Source: Lysinibacillus sp. FJAT-14745 (GTDB lineage: Bacteria > Bacillota > Bacilli > Bacillales_A > Planococcaceae). From it: a stretch of 64,000 nt of DNA. The translations under genes and the position numbers were made by a program. The DNA lies in the NCBI RefSeq assembly GCF_001275675.1, contig NZ_LITM01000009.1, positions 419,141 to 483,140 on the forward strand, written 5' to 3'. Below are positions 39,101 to 46,911 of this stretch, in pieces (positions within the stretch are counted from its first letter, which is position 1; each line of letters opens with the position of its first letter). The notes under the pieces are model-generated. The model was not told where the DNA came from. It saw nothing but the letters and a program-made list of their open reading frames with translations, and did not search any database.

Positions 39101-39230
39101 ACAATTTTGAATTGACGATTGCACAGGCCTGCGTATTTTGCTCTTGTAAAAAAGGGATCAATTGTTCAAGCCGAATCGTACTTTTCAATATATCCGCGCT
39201 CGTATGCATTTTCGTGTATACATGTGTCAA
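36147..39230 (-). CDS. dnaE: DNA polymerase III subunit alpha (DnaE)
   Basis: Error-prone Firmicute DnaE that extends primers on the lagging strand. 1027 aa with TTG start at 39230 placed 6 nt after AAGGAAGGG; a TTG at 39257 is a weaker alternative. N-terminal PHP region is reduced; polymerase catalytic Asps in LPDIDIDF, conserved GPGRGSSASSLVAY, palm/fingers NALYRPGPMDFIP and FPKSHAVAYSVISYQMAYLK; C-terminal HhH and OB fold (VKMIGIIEEVKKIRTKKG). Monocistronic or with nrnA (45-nt gap upstream). Confidence 0.96.
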   Translation of the reverse strand: MTHVYTKMHTSADILKSTIRLEQLIPFLQEQNTQACAIVNSKLYGLLPFCKALQQANIHAVLGLTINVQWQERKVPLVLYAQTQEGYQHLLKISSAVSIREDDALPWKWLEGYAAGCVALLSSDDLIEIEDWFEVASALNKVFGKHLFMGIARPAGMITEKEDSYVAWCETMNITMVASQSCYFLRPEDHFAFEVARAIDSGEKLTDTMLSAHLQGYFAPTEEEWRSWFADHPEWLESSATMLASCMAEIPEMHVQMPKFPVPTGETAESLLVKETFAGLAERLKQTEIPQVYRERLQYELEIICSMGYADYFLIVADFMHFAKENRILTGPGRGSSASSLVAYSLSITQVDPLAYGLLFERFLNPERVTLPDIDIDFVDSKRQRVIQYVTQKYGKANVAQIITFGTLSAKAVARDVARVFGFDAETLEKISKMIPNKPGITLQKAVAESQGLQGWLAEDEKHRRWFEVALKLEGLPRNSSTHAAGIVLSPSPLVNTIPIEEGHDGIYCTQWPMGDVEACGLVKMDFLGLRNLTILEQVRWSIYKAGGPWIEFELIPMQDEKTFQLLQKGDTLGIFQLESEGMKQALRDIHPTNFLDIVAINALYRPGPMDFIPVYARRKAGRESVTMPHPALEPILRETFGVIVYQEQIMQIASVMAGFTMGQADLLRRAVSKKNRQILEEQRTAFVNGAMQQGFDIRVAEEVYALIVRFADYGFPKSHAVAYSVISYQMAYLKAHFPLSFYAALLSNATGNVEKIQQFVSEAKEKGIPFYPPSLKHSTKFFTVEKDGVRYSLSGIKGVPYTFIETVNALRQTNTEAFDNLFDLAVALSAQHFKPKIMESLIFAGALDYIGKDRAVLIATLEAALKHAELLRPTEDIDIASATAFSFGKPKYMEVEEMSQKEKLLREKESLGFYISAHPVSEERAFWNEVNSTCRELKHAREGTYVKMIGIIEEVKKIRTKKGEQMAFVQLQDEFGTVSVTLFPQVFHLVQELLLEDELLYIEGTLERRFGKPQVKVKHAQTTKKI

Positions 39231-39274
39231 ATGAAACCCTTCCTTTCTAAGTTTCAATCAATAAAGCAACCGGT

Positions 39275-40219
39275 TTATTGATATGCCTTACAAATTTCCT
39301 GTAATCTAGTTATAACACGATCTGCTTCTTCCCATGAGTATGCTGTAGCTCCAGAAGCAAGCGGATGTCCACCACCATTAAATTCTTTCGCCAAAGTGTT
39401 AATAATAGGGCCTTTTGAGCGTAAACGCACACGAATTTGATCGGCCTCTTCAATGAAGACCACCCATGCACAAATACCTTTCACACTTCCAAGACAGCCA
39501 ACTAACAGGGACGCCTCTGACGGTTCAACATTGAATTCTGCTAGCAATTCCTTTGTCAGCTTGATATGTGCTGCTCCATACTCATCCATTTTGAAATTTT
39601 GATACATATAGCCCTGTAAATTTAATAGCTTTTGCTCCATTTCATACATTCCATCGAAAATTTGATTTCGATCAAAATTATATGTAATAAGCTCTCCTGC
39701 AATTTTAAACGTTTTTACGGTCGTGCTAGGGAATTGGAAACGTCCTGTATCCCCTACAATACCAGCAAATAATAATCTTGCTGAGGCATCAGATAGAATC
39801 CAGTTTGCTACTTGTTTTCCTTCCTCAAAAAGCTCATAAATCATTTCACTACAAGAGCTCGCATTCGTATCCACCCACAGTAAATCACCATACGGATCAT
39901 CATTTGGGTGATGATCTATTTTAATGACCATTTTACCCTTTGTATAGCGTTGATCGTCTACACGTTCAGTATTTGCCGTATCTGTCACAATAACTAAAGC
40001 ATTGTCGTATATATCGTCTGTAATGCGATCTGGATTTGCTAAAAATGATAAAGATTCATCATGCTCACCTACAGCAAAAACCTTCTTTTCCGGATAGTTT
40101 GCTAAAATAAGCTCTTTTAACCCTTGCTGAGATCCATAAGCGTCAGGATCTGGACGCACATGGCGATGAATAATGATTGTTTCATATGAAGCAATTGTGT
40201 CGATGATTTGTCTTTTCAA
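39275..40219 (-). CDS. nrnA: Oligoribonuclease/pAp phosphatase NrnA
   Basis: DHH-family enzyme that degrades 2-5 nt RNA oligonucleotides and pAp. 314 aa using TTG at 40219 (MKRQIIDTIASYETI) after GGGGG; this matches the Bacillus NrnA length. DHH motifs: HRHVRPDPDAYGS, VTDTAN, IDHHPNDD, GDTGRF; the DHHA1 substrate motif is GGGHPLASGA. Divergent from ytpI. Likely followed by dnaE on the same transcript, since the gap is 44 nt with no terminator. Confidence 0.95.
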   Translation of the reverse strand: MKRQIIDTIASYETIIIHRHVRPDPDAYGSQQGLKELILANYPEKKVFAVGEHDESLSFLANPDRITDDIYDNALVIVTDTANTERVDDQRYTKGKMVIKIDHHPNDDPYGDLLWVDTNASSCSEMIYELFEEGKQVANWILSDASARLLFAGIVGDTGRFQFPSTTVKTFKIAGELITYNFDRNQIFDGMYEMEQKLLNLQGYMYQNFKMDEYGAAHIKLTKELLAEFNVEPSEASLLVGCLGSVKGICAWVVFIEEADQIRVRLRSKGPIINTLAKEFNGGGHPLASGATAYSWEEADRVITRLQEICKAYQ

Positions 40220-40309
40220 ATTAATTTCCCCCAATATGATAGTAATAACCGTTAGCATTTTTCTTAAATAATCGTTACAATAATGACTAGTTATGCTAGG
40301 AGGTTTACT

Positions 40310-40615
40310 ATGCTCAATTTAATATTTGTGTTTGCAATAATCATATCATTTGTTTTTTATTTTTATTTTAAAACAAAACAGTTCCGCTCTTCATTACCAA
40401 TCGCTAAAAATTGGTACAAAAGTAAAGCTAATGTAAGTTTCGGTGCATTTATTCTGTTATTTGGTTTAAACCAAGCCTATTTATTCCCTGGGTTATATAC
40501 ATTTATTATTGTAGCAATTCTTGTCGTTTTAGGCATCTTTGTTGTGATCGAAAATATTAAAAGGGTTCGTCACTACGGTCAATTTGTTGAAGAGGAGTAC
40601 CGAATTAACCAATAA
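40310..40615 (+). CDS. ytpI: YtpI-like membrane protein
   Basis: Three-segment membrane protein of the YtpI family, function unknown. 101 aa from MLNLIFVFAIIISFVFY, 8 nt after AGGAGG. Hydrophobic segments at about 2-19, 42-59 and 63-81; middle loop SLPIAKNWYKSKANVSFG is the conserved part. Between divergent nrnA and convergent ytoI, as in B. subtilis. A family 3 repeat and a bidirectional terminator follow. Confidence 0.85.
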   Translation: MLNLIFVFAIIISFVFYFYFKTKQFRSSLPIAKNWYKSKANVSFGAFILLFGLNQAYLFPGLYTFIIVAILVVLGIFVVIENIKRVRHYGQFVEEEYRINQ

Positions 40616-40618
40616 ATA

Positions 40619-40681
40619 ATCAATTATGCCTCGGCATAATTGCGTCTGGTATCGGCGGGTGTTTGGACACCCGATGAAGAA
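40619..40681 (+). repeat. Family 3 repeat, shortened copy
   Basis: Same 22-bp palindrome as at 25774 (40621-40642), then GCGTCTGGTATCGG and GGGTGTTTGGACACCC, ending GAAGAAGTGAAAG. The central 60 bp of the full copy are absent. It begins 4 nt after the ytpI stop. Confidence 0.75.
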
Positions 40682-40686
40682 GTGAA

Positions 40687-40726
40687 AGGGATGGTCTAGC
40701 ATTTACCCTAGACCATCCCTTTTTTG
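40687..40726. terminator. Bidirectional terminator ytpI / ytoI
   Basis: Stem GGGATGGTCTAG/CTAGACCATCCC with T run on the plus side and A-rich start on the other. Serves the convergent pair. Confidence 0.88.
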
Positions 40727-40733
40727 TATTTTC

Positions 40734-42041
40734 TTAACGTTCCAGTAGTTGGAACATCATCATTGCCTTCCCAACAAGCATTTGTTGATTAAACACTTCG
40801 AAGTCCATCTTCACAAACTTACGACTCATGTCTAATATCCGAGGCTTTACAGTAAGTGTACTTTCCATTTGCACAGGCTTGATGAAATAAATCGTCATGT
40901 TTTCGGCAACTGCATCCCCACGTTTACGGCGCTTTAATGCGAATGAGCCAACTTCCGCTAACAAAGTTGTAAATGCTCCATAAGAAATTGCCCCATATTG
41001 GTTTGTCATTTGAGGTGTCACTTTAAAATCTACGATTAATTCTTCATCGCCAAGCACTTTCATCTCGTTTTTCACTAGATCATCAATCGTTTCACCATGC
41101 TGTGGTTGTCTTTGAGCAAGCTGAAGCGCTTTTAATACATCTTGTCGACTAATGACACCTTGCAAAATATTGTCATCATCGACAATTGGTAACAGGTCAA
41201 TCCCTTCCCAAATCATACGATGTCCTGCAGAAGCAACACTCATTTTCATCGATCCAGCAATTGGATTTTTCGTCATAACCTTATCAATGAGCTCGTTTTC
41301 TTCTCGACCAATAGCATCTTTTACTGTAATCATCCCAACAAGTTTATTGTTTGCAGTAACAACAGGAAATGCACCATGAGTTGTTCGTTCATTTAGCTTT
41401 TGGAAATGATGAATTGTTTCATCATTTCGGAGAACAGAAGTTTCCGTCATCGGTACATAAATATCTTCAATAAATAAAATATCTTTTTTGATTAATTGGT
41501 CATAAATTGCACGATTAATCATTGTTGCCACAGTAAAGGTATCATAGCTTGTTGAAATGATTGGTAGGTCCAAGGAATCTGCGAGTAACTTGTTTTCCTC
41601 CGATGTATCAAAGCCCCCTGTAATTAAAACAGCTGCCCCAGCTCGCAGTGCATTTTCATGTGCTTTAATACGGTTACCAACGATGAGCAAGCTTCCTGCG
41701 TCTGTATAACGCATCATATCTTCTAATTGCATGGCACCAATCACAAATTTCGTCAACGTTTTATGTAGACCTGTTTTGCCACCTAAAACTTGGCCGTCTA
41801 CAATGTTAACTATTTCAGCGAAAGTTAATCGCTCAATATTTTCTTTCTTTTTCTTCTCAATTCGAATTGTTCCAACACGTTCAATAGAGCTTACTAAACG
41901 ACGATTTTCCGCTTCTTTAATGGCACGGTATGCCGTTCCTTCACTCACCTGCATTTCCTTTGCAATTTGACGTACTGAAATTTTATCACCTACGGGTAGT
42001 GATTCGATGTATTGTAAAATTCTCTCATGTTTTGTAGACAA
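40734..42041 (-). CDS. ytoI: YtoI-like HTH-DRTGG-CBS-hotdog protein
   Basis: Multi-domain protein of 435 aa: N-terminal winged HTH (KISVRQIAKEMQVSEGTAYRAIK, about 20-45), DRTGG domain (about 70-185), two CBS repeats (about 195-305; THGAFPVV..., ISRQDVLKAL), and a C-terminal hot-dog domain (about 320-430; YGAFTTLLAEVGSFALKRR). CBS pairs usually bind adenine nucleotides, so it may be a nucleotide-responsive regulator linked to acyl-CoA. Its target is unknown. Convergent with ytpI. Confidence 0.9.
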   Translation of the reverse strand: MSTKHERILQYIESLPVGDKISVRQIAKEMQVSEGTAYRAIKEAENRRLVSSIERVGTIRIEKKKKENIERLTFAEIVNIVDGQVLGGKTGLHKTLTKFVIGAMQLEDMMRYTDAGSLLIVGNRIKAHENALRAGAAVLITGGFDTSEENKLLADSLDLPIISTSYDTFTVATMINRAIYDQLIKKDILFIEDIYVPMTETSVLRNDETIHHFQKLNERTTHGAFPVVTANNKLVGMITVKDAIGREENELIDKVMTKNPIAGSMKMSVASAGHRMIWEGIDLLPIVDDDNILQGVISRQDVLKALQLAQRQPQHGETIDDLVKNEMKVLGDEELIVDFKVTPQMTNQYGAISYGAFTTLLAEVGSFALKRRKRGDAVAENMTIYFIKPVQMESTLTVKPRILDMSRKFVKMDFEVFNQQMLVGKAMMMFQLLER

Positions 42042-42193
42042 AATATCACCTATTTCTCAAGCATCAATTCTGCTCTTAGTGTACCATATTTTTCATTAAA
42101 ATATTTAATATAAAGTGATCAATTTGTTTTACTTTTCCCATCGTTTCAACTACGCGCGTGGTGCCAACTCATATAGTACAGCAGTGTCACTGA

Positions 42194-42877
42194 TTAAGAA
42201 CAGTTTACTTTTTCACCCGCTTTTAAAATTTGAACCTCTGCATTTTGCACTAAATCTGCAAAATTTTGTGGATCCTGCTCGATTGGTGGGAATGTATTGT
42301 AATGAATTGGTACGACAATTTTCGGCTTCAGAAATGAAACTGCACAAGCTGCATCTTCTGGGCCCATCGTGAAATTGTCACCAATCGGTACAAACGCAAC
42401 ATCAATAGGATGGCGTTCCCCTATTAATTTCATATCACTAAACAAAGCTGTATCCCCTGCATGATAAATTGTTAATCCTTCGATAAATAATAAAATTCCA
42501 GAAGGCATTCCCATATAAATAATTTCATTATTTTCAGTTACATAGGACGAACCGTGGAAGGCTTGAGTAAACTTCACTTTACCAAAATCGAATTCCTTGG
42601 CTCCCCCTATATGCATTGGATGCGTTTTCACTCCTTGCCAAGAAATCCAATTGGCTAGCTCATTCGGTGCAATGACGAGTGCATCTTTTTTCTTTGCAAG
42701 CTCCACTGTATCACCGACATGATCATTATGGCCATGTGTAAGTAAAATAATATCTGGTGCTTCATCAGCAACCTTTAAATCTGTTTGCCCATTTCCATTA
42801 ATGAATGGATCTATCAATATCGTTTTCCCATTTGATTGAATTTTGACAACAGAATGTCCATGATAACTAATTTCCAT
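42194..42877 (-). CDS. ytkL: Metal-dependent hydrolase, UPF0173 (YtkL-like)
   Basis: Metallo-beta-lactamase-fold hydrolase of unknown substrate. 227 aa from [13 protein letters not shown], 8 nt after GGGAGG. Metal motif [10 protein letters not shown], further ligands in HAGDT and a late HYNTFP. Usual family length. Divergent from the M24 peptidase; the gap holds a nested inverted-repeat structure. Confidence 0.92.
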   Translation of the reverse strand: MEISYHGHSVVKIQSNGKTILIDPFINGNGQTDLKVADEAPDIILLTHGHNDHVGDTVELAKKKDALVIAPNELANWISWQGVKTHPMHIGGAKEFDFGKVKFTQAFHGSSYVTENNEIIYMGMPSGILLFIEGLTIYHAGDTALFSDMKLIGERHPIDVAFVPIGDNFTMGPEDAACAVSFLKPKIVVPIHYNTFPPIEQDPQNFADLVQNAEVQILKAGEKVNCS

Positions 42878-42969
42878 ATAAGTTTCCTCCCAGCAGTACA
42901 TATTGTGCTACATCTATTTTTATTCGCTATCCATGCGATTTTCCCCTTTTTTTGATATGCTGTACAGAG

Positions 42970-43080
42970 AATAATAGCCTCACCTGTTAGGAGACAATTA
43001 TTCATTCGTACAAAAATGAAGCTTCGAATTCGAGTTATAGATTCCTCAAAGGTCGAAGCCTCATCGTGTAGGCTATTATT
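42970..43080. other. Nested inverted repeats between ytkL and M24 peptidase
   Basis: Outer arms AATAATAGCCTCAC (42970-42983) and GTGTAGGCTATTATT (43066-43080); inner arms ATGAAGCTTCGA (43016-43027) and TCGAAGCCTCAT (43053-43064). Together they make a 110-nt two-stem structure in a divergent gap. Not family 1-3. Confidence 0.6.
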
Positions 43081-43130
43081 GCCGCCGAGCACGTGAAAAT
43101 TTTTCAATACAATAAGAGGAGGAATTGTTT

Positions 43131-44219
43131 ATGTCAAAAGTTGAAGAAATTCAAAACTATTTACAACAAAATCAAATTGATGCCGCTTTCGTCACAACTC
43201 CAGACAATGTTTTTTACGTTTCAGGCTTTAAAAGTAATCCACATGAGAGATTACTAGGCGTAATGATTTTTAAAGAGGCAGATCCTTTTTTAATTTGTCC
43301 ACAAATGGAGATCCCAGATGCGAAGGCTGCTGGTTGGTCATATGAAGTCATCGGTCACCAAGATACTGAAAATTCAATGGAAGTTCTTGCACAAGCGATA
43401 AAAGCTCGAAATGTTAACCCACAAACGTTTGCTATTGAAAAAGCTCAACTCATTGTAGAGCGGTTAGAAGCCCTACAACAATCATTCCCGCAGGCAAGTT
43501 TTGTCCGTATCGACGAAAAAATCAATGCTATGCGAGTAATTAAAGATGAAAATGAATTAGAAAAATTACGTAAAGCTGCAGAACTAGCTGACTATGCTAT
43601 TGAAATCGGCTGTAAAGAAATCGCTGAAGGCAAAACAGAAATGGAAATCTTAACAGCAATAGAAAATGCTATTCAAGATAAAGGCTGTAAGATGTCCTTT
43701 GAGACAATGGTATTAAGTGGTCCAAAATCAGCCTCTCCACACGGTACTCCCGGTGCTCGCAAAATCGAAAAGGGCGATATGGTGTTATTCGACCTCGGCG
43801 TAATTTTCGATGGCTATTGCTCTGATATTACACGTACAGTTGCCTTTGGTGAACCTAGTGAGGCACAAAAGGCAATCTACAACGCAGTACTATCTGCTAA
43901 CACAAATGCAATTGCAGCAGTAAAACCAGGTGTACGTGCAATGGATTTAGATAAAATTGCTCGCGATACTATTACTGACGCAGGCTATGGCGAATACTTC
44001 ACACACCGACTTGGTCATGGACTTGGCATTTCTGTACATGAATTCCCATCTGTTACAGGTGCAAATGAAATGACTATGGAGGAAGGCATGGTCTTCACAA
44101 TTGAACCAGGTATCTATAAATCTGATGTGACTGGTGTCCGTATTGAAGATGATGTAGTCGTAACAAAAGACGGAGTAGAAGTACTAACAAAATTCCCGAA
44201 AGATTTGATTGTACTATAA
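43131..44219 (+). CDS. M24 family Xaa-Pro peptidase
   Basis: Dinuclear metallopeptidase releasing N-terminal residues before proline (PepQ/PapA type). 362 aa from MSKVEEIQNYLQQNQ, 9 nt after AGGAGG. Creatinase-like N domain to about 125; catalytic domain with metal ligands in LFDLGVIFDGYCSDITRT, HRLGHGLGISVHE, FTIEPGIY and RIEDDVV. Several M24 paralogues exist in Bacillus, so I give no symbol. Ends in a terminator at 44238 and is followed by repeats R7 and R8. Confidence 0.9.
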   Translation: MSKVEEIQNYLQQNQIDAAFVTTPDNVFYVSGFKSNPHERLLGVMIFKEADPFLICPQMEIPDAKAAGWSYEVIGHQDTENSMEVLAQAIKARNVNPQTFAIEKAQLIVERLEALQQSFPQASFVRIDEKINAMRVIKDENELEKLRKAAELADYAIEIGCKEIAEGKTEMEILTAIENAIQDKGCKMSFETMVLSGPKSASPHGTPGARKIEKGDMVLFDLGVIFDGYCSDITRTVAFGEPSEAQKAIYNAVLSANTNAIAAVKPGVRAMDLDKIARDTITDAGYGEYFTHRLGHGLGISVHEFPSVTGANEMTMEEGMVFTIEPGIYKSDVTGVRIEDDVVVTKDGVEVLTKFPKDLIVL

Positions 44220-44237
44220 GTTTATTGAAGCATATAG

Positions 44238-44271
44238 AAAAGGAAGCAACCAACATGATGCTTCCTTTTTT
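44238..44271 (+). terminator. Terminator of M24 peptidase gene
   Basis: AAAGGAAGCA...TGCTTCCTTTTTT, 9-10 bp stem. Nearly the same sequence recurs at 44850-44884. Confidence 0.85.
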
Positions 44272-44303
44272 AGTGTAAAGTATAGCTTTCGGCAAAACGA
44301 GGG

Positions 44304-44427
44304 GTTGATTTCCGTTCCAACTGGGCGCTTTCCTGGGGGCGTCCGATGAGCCGCTTCGCTGCGCTGCAGGGTCTCATCTGTGACGCTGATCCCCAAGGAG
44401 TCGCCCAGTCTCCACTCCAATCAACTA
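44304..44427 (+). repeat. Family 1 hairpin repeat, copy R7 (minimal subfamily A)
   Basis: Very similar to R6. Left arm GTTGATTTCCGTTCCAACTG, loop GCTTCGCTGCGCTGCAGGG, right arm GACGCTGATCCCCAAGGAG, end CTCCAATCAAC. Flanked by TTTCGGCAAAACGAG on the left and TACTTCACATAG on the right, both shared with R3. Confidence 0.9.
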
Positions 44428-44496
44428 CTTCACATAGTGTGTATCTTCTGGCAGGGCACTCTAATTTATAGTTATAAAAAACTAGAGCAAATATTT

Positions 44497-44606
44497 TTTG
44501 TGCGAAAGCGTAGCGACAGCACCAATTTTTTTATGTTCGAAAGCGCAGTGCTAACGTAGCTGCAGCACAAGATGTTTTTTTGTGTGAAAGCGAAGCATTA
44601 GCAACT
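44497..44606 (+). repeat. Free-standing array of family 1 loop modules
   Basis: Three degenerate units beginning GTGCGAAAGCGTAGCGACAG, TTCGAAAGCGCAGTGCTAAC and GTGTGAAAGCGAAGCATTAG, spaced 40-50 nt, between R7 and R8 but inside neither. It shows that the module can exist apart from the hairpin. Confidence 0.75.
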
Positions 44607-44684
44607 ACAGGTGTACAATTACGTCCCTGTTATAAGTCGTCATAGTGTTCACTTTTAAAATGGATAGAAGTTATACACTATCGC

Positions 44685-44815
44685 CGATTGGAGTGGAAGG
44701 CTACTCGACTCCCGTGGGAAAGCGAGACAGGCGAGACCCTGCACGGAGCGCAGCGGAGGAAGCGGCTCGACGCTCGCCCACAGGAAAGCGAGTAGCCTGG
44801 AACGGAAATCACTCC
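44685..44815 (-). repeat. Family 1 hairpin repeat, copy R8 (minimal subfamily B)
   Basis: Inverted. GATTGGAGTGGAAGGCTACTC at one end (counted to 20: GATTGGAGTGGAAGGCTACT), CTGGAACGGAAATCAC at the other. Stem GGCTACTCG/CGAGTAGCC, secondary stem with GTGGGAAAGCGAG and CTCGCCCACAGG. No modules in the loop. Confidence 0.9.
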
Positions 44816-44849
44816 TTATTTTGCAAAGAGGAATAGTTTTCAACAACAT

Positions 44850-44884
44850 AAAAGGAAGCAACCATAAACACGGTGCTTCCTTTT
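44850..44884 (-). terminator. Terminator of ald
   Basis: AAAAGGAAGCACCGTG/ATGGTTGCTTCCTTTT in the leftward direction, directly after the ald stop. Direct-repeat relationship with the 44238 terminator. Confidence 0.8.
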
Positions 44885-44894
44885 GTTATTTTAC

Positions 44895-46010
44895 TTATTG
44901 AATTAATTCATCAACATTTACATATGGCAAACCTTGAGAATCTGCAACGGCCTTGTAAACAAGATGTCCCTCTATAGTATTAACACCCTTTTTCAATGCA
45001 GCGTTATCAACACATGCTTGTCTATAACCCTTATTAGCAATTTGAAGTGCATAAGGAATTGTATTATTTGTTAAAGCTATTGTTGATGTACGTGGTACAG
45101 CTCCTGGCATATTTGCTACTGCATAATGCACAACTCCATGCTTTACATAAGTTGGATCATCATGTGTCGTCACTCGATCAGATGACTCAAAAATACCGCC
45201 TTGGTCAATAGCGATATCGACTACGACAGAACCTGGTTGCATTGACTGAATCATTTCCTCAGAAACAAGCTTTGGTGCTTTAGCTCCAGGAATTAAAACT
45301 GCCCCAACTACTAGATCTGAGTTTTTTACTGATTCTGCAATATTATAAGGATTGGACATTAATGTTTGCACATCACGGCCAAACAAATCTTCTAATTGAC
45401 GTAAACGCTCTGGGCTTAAATCAATAACCGTTACATCAGCACCCATTCCGACAGCTATTTTCGCCGCATTTGTTCCAGCTATACCGCCACCAATCACTGT
45501 AACTTTACCGCGTGGTACACCTGATACGCCGCCTAGTAGAATACCTTTACCTTCATGATTTTTCTCTAAGAATTGTGCACCAATTTGTGTTGCCATTTTA
45601 CCAGCAACTTCACTCATTGGTGTTAACAGAGGTAAAGAACCATTTGCTAATTGCACCGTTTCATATGCAATGCCTACAACTTTTTTATTTAAAAGTGCCT
45701 GCGTTAATTCAAGCTCTGGCGCTAAATGTAAATAAGTAAATAAGATTTGACCTTTATAGAAGTAATCGTATTCTGATGCTACGGGTTCCTTTACTTTCAT
45801 GATCATTTCTTGCGCCCATGCTTCTTTTGCCGCCTCAACAATATGAGCACCTGCAGCAACGTAGTCTGCATCTGTGAAGCTTGAACCTAAACCTGCTCCA
45901 GTTTCAATGTACACTTCATGGCCTGCATTTGTTAATGTCACAACCCCTGCTGGTGTCATGGCTACACGATTTTCATTGTTTTTAATCTCTTTTGGAATAC
46001 CAATCTTCAT
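44895..46010 (-). CDS. ald: Alanine dehydrogenase
   Basis: Reversible NAD-linked deamination of L-alanine to pyruvate, used for alanine as carbon/nitrogen source and in sporulation. 371 aa. Begins [18 protein letters not shown]; catalytic Lys and His in MIMKVKEPV and [11 protein letters not shown] motif [20 protein letters not shown]. Its 5' region (46011-46415) is shared with divergent usp; no AdeR regulator gene is adjacent. Confidence 0.97.
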   Translation of the reverse strand: MKIGIPKEIKNNENRVAMTPAGVVTLTNAGHEVYIETGAGLGSSFTDADYVAAGAHIVEAAKEAWAQEMIMKVKEPVASEYDYFYKGQILFTYLHLAPELELTQALLNKKVVGIAYETVQLANGSLPLLTPMSEVAGKMATQIGAQFLEKNHEGKGILLGGVSGVPRGKVTVIGGGIAGTNAAKIAVGMGADVTVIDLSPERLRQLEDLFGRDVQTLMSNPYNIAESVKNSDLVVGAVLIPGAKAPKLVSEEMIQSMQPGSVVVDIAIDQGGIFESSDRVTTHDDPTYVKHGVVHYAVANMPGAVPRTSTIALTNNTIPYALQIANKGYRQACVDNAALKKGVNTIEGHLVYKAVADSQGLPYVNVDELIQ

Positions 46011-46415
46011 CTTCCCTATCCCCTTCCATTACCTAAAAAATAAGCACATTTTGTTACATACTCTTCGATGTATTGATGCACCCCTTGCACTTCCATATTA
46101 CCAAACATAAACAAAAAATGCTTTAAATAAAATAACAATATATAAAATTAATAATATTCCAATAACACAAAATATTCAAACTGGAATGGCGTGGTAATTT
46201 TCCAACAGGCATGTTTTTATTTGGAATATATAAGGTGGTCATCGATCGGTAAAAAGGGATTCCTGGAGATTACTACGTAGTAACAAAAAATATGTAATAT
46301 TTATTTTGTTGTGAATTAAATGCCTTTACTTTTTCACATTTTTTCTTCCGGAAAGTATTTCCTTTAGAAAATCATTTGGTATAATCAACATATACAAATC
46401 AGGGAGGTAATTCAA
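46011..46415. other. Divergent ald / usp control region
   Basis: AT-rich. Contains a perfect 14-bp palindrome TTACTACGTAGTAA (46270-46283), a TATAAT -10 box with TGG before it for usp (46380-46385), and no gene. Confidence 0.55.
46380..46385 (+). promoter_or_regulatory. -10 box of usp promoter
   Basis: TATAAT preceded by TTTGG. The -35 region is weak (TTTCC around 46358). Start would be near 46392, about 12 nt before the GGGAGG ribosome site. Confidence 0.5.
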
Positions 46416-46865
46416 ATGGCTAATAAATATAAAAGCATTGTAGTTGCAGTAGACGGTTCAAAGGAAGCTGAATACGCTTTCCGTAAATCGATTGACGTAG
46501 CAAAACGTAACGAAGGTGCTGTATTAAACTTAGTAAATGTTATTGACACACGTTCATTCGCTGCAATCGAAGCATACGACCGTTCAATTGCTGAGCGTGC
46601 TCAAGCATTCTCTGAGGAGCTATTAAATGGTTACAAAAAACAAGCTGAAGAAGCAGGCTTAACAAATGTTAACCTTGTAATTGAATACGGCTCACCAAAA
46701 AATATCATTACAAAAGAGCTTTCTAAAATTGTAGACGCAGACTTAATCATCTGTGGTGCAACTGGTCTAAATGCAGTAGAACGCTTCCTAATTGGTTCAG
46801 TATCTGAAGCAATTGTACGTTCAGCTAAATGTGACGTACTTGTAATCCGTACACCTGAAAATTAA
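46416..46865 (+). CDS. Universal stress protein UspA family
   Basis: Single-domain Usp, 149 aa, cytoplasmic. N-terminal strand YKSIVVAVDGSKEAEYAF; ATP-binding type motif GATGLNAVERFLIGSVSEAIV near the C terminus (G2xG9xGS/T form), so it should bind ATP. GGGAGG before ATG. Exact role unknown; relatives respond to starvation and oxidative stress. Shares a bidirectional terminator with ytxK. Confidence 0.93.
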   Translation: MANKYKSIVVAVDGSKEAEYAFRKSIDVAKRNEGAVLNLVNVIDTRSFAAIEAYDRSIAERAQAFSEELLNGYKKQAEEAGLTNVNLVIEYGSPKNIITKELSKIVDADLIICGATGLNAVERFLIGSVSEAIVRSAKCDVLVIRTPEN

Positions 46866-46878
46866 TTGTGTATTACAT

Positions 46879-46910
46879 AAAAGGTATCCAACTTTGGATA
46901 CCTTTTTTTA
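46879..46910. terminator. Bidirectional terminator usp / ytxK
   Basis: AAAAGGTATCCAA/TTGGATACCTTTTTTT; 11-12 bp stem between convergent genes. Confidence 0.88.
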
Positions 46911-46911
46911 C

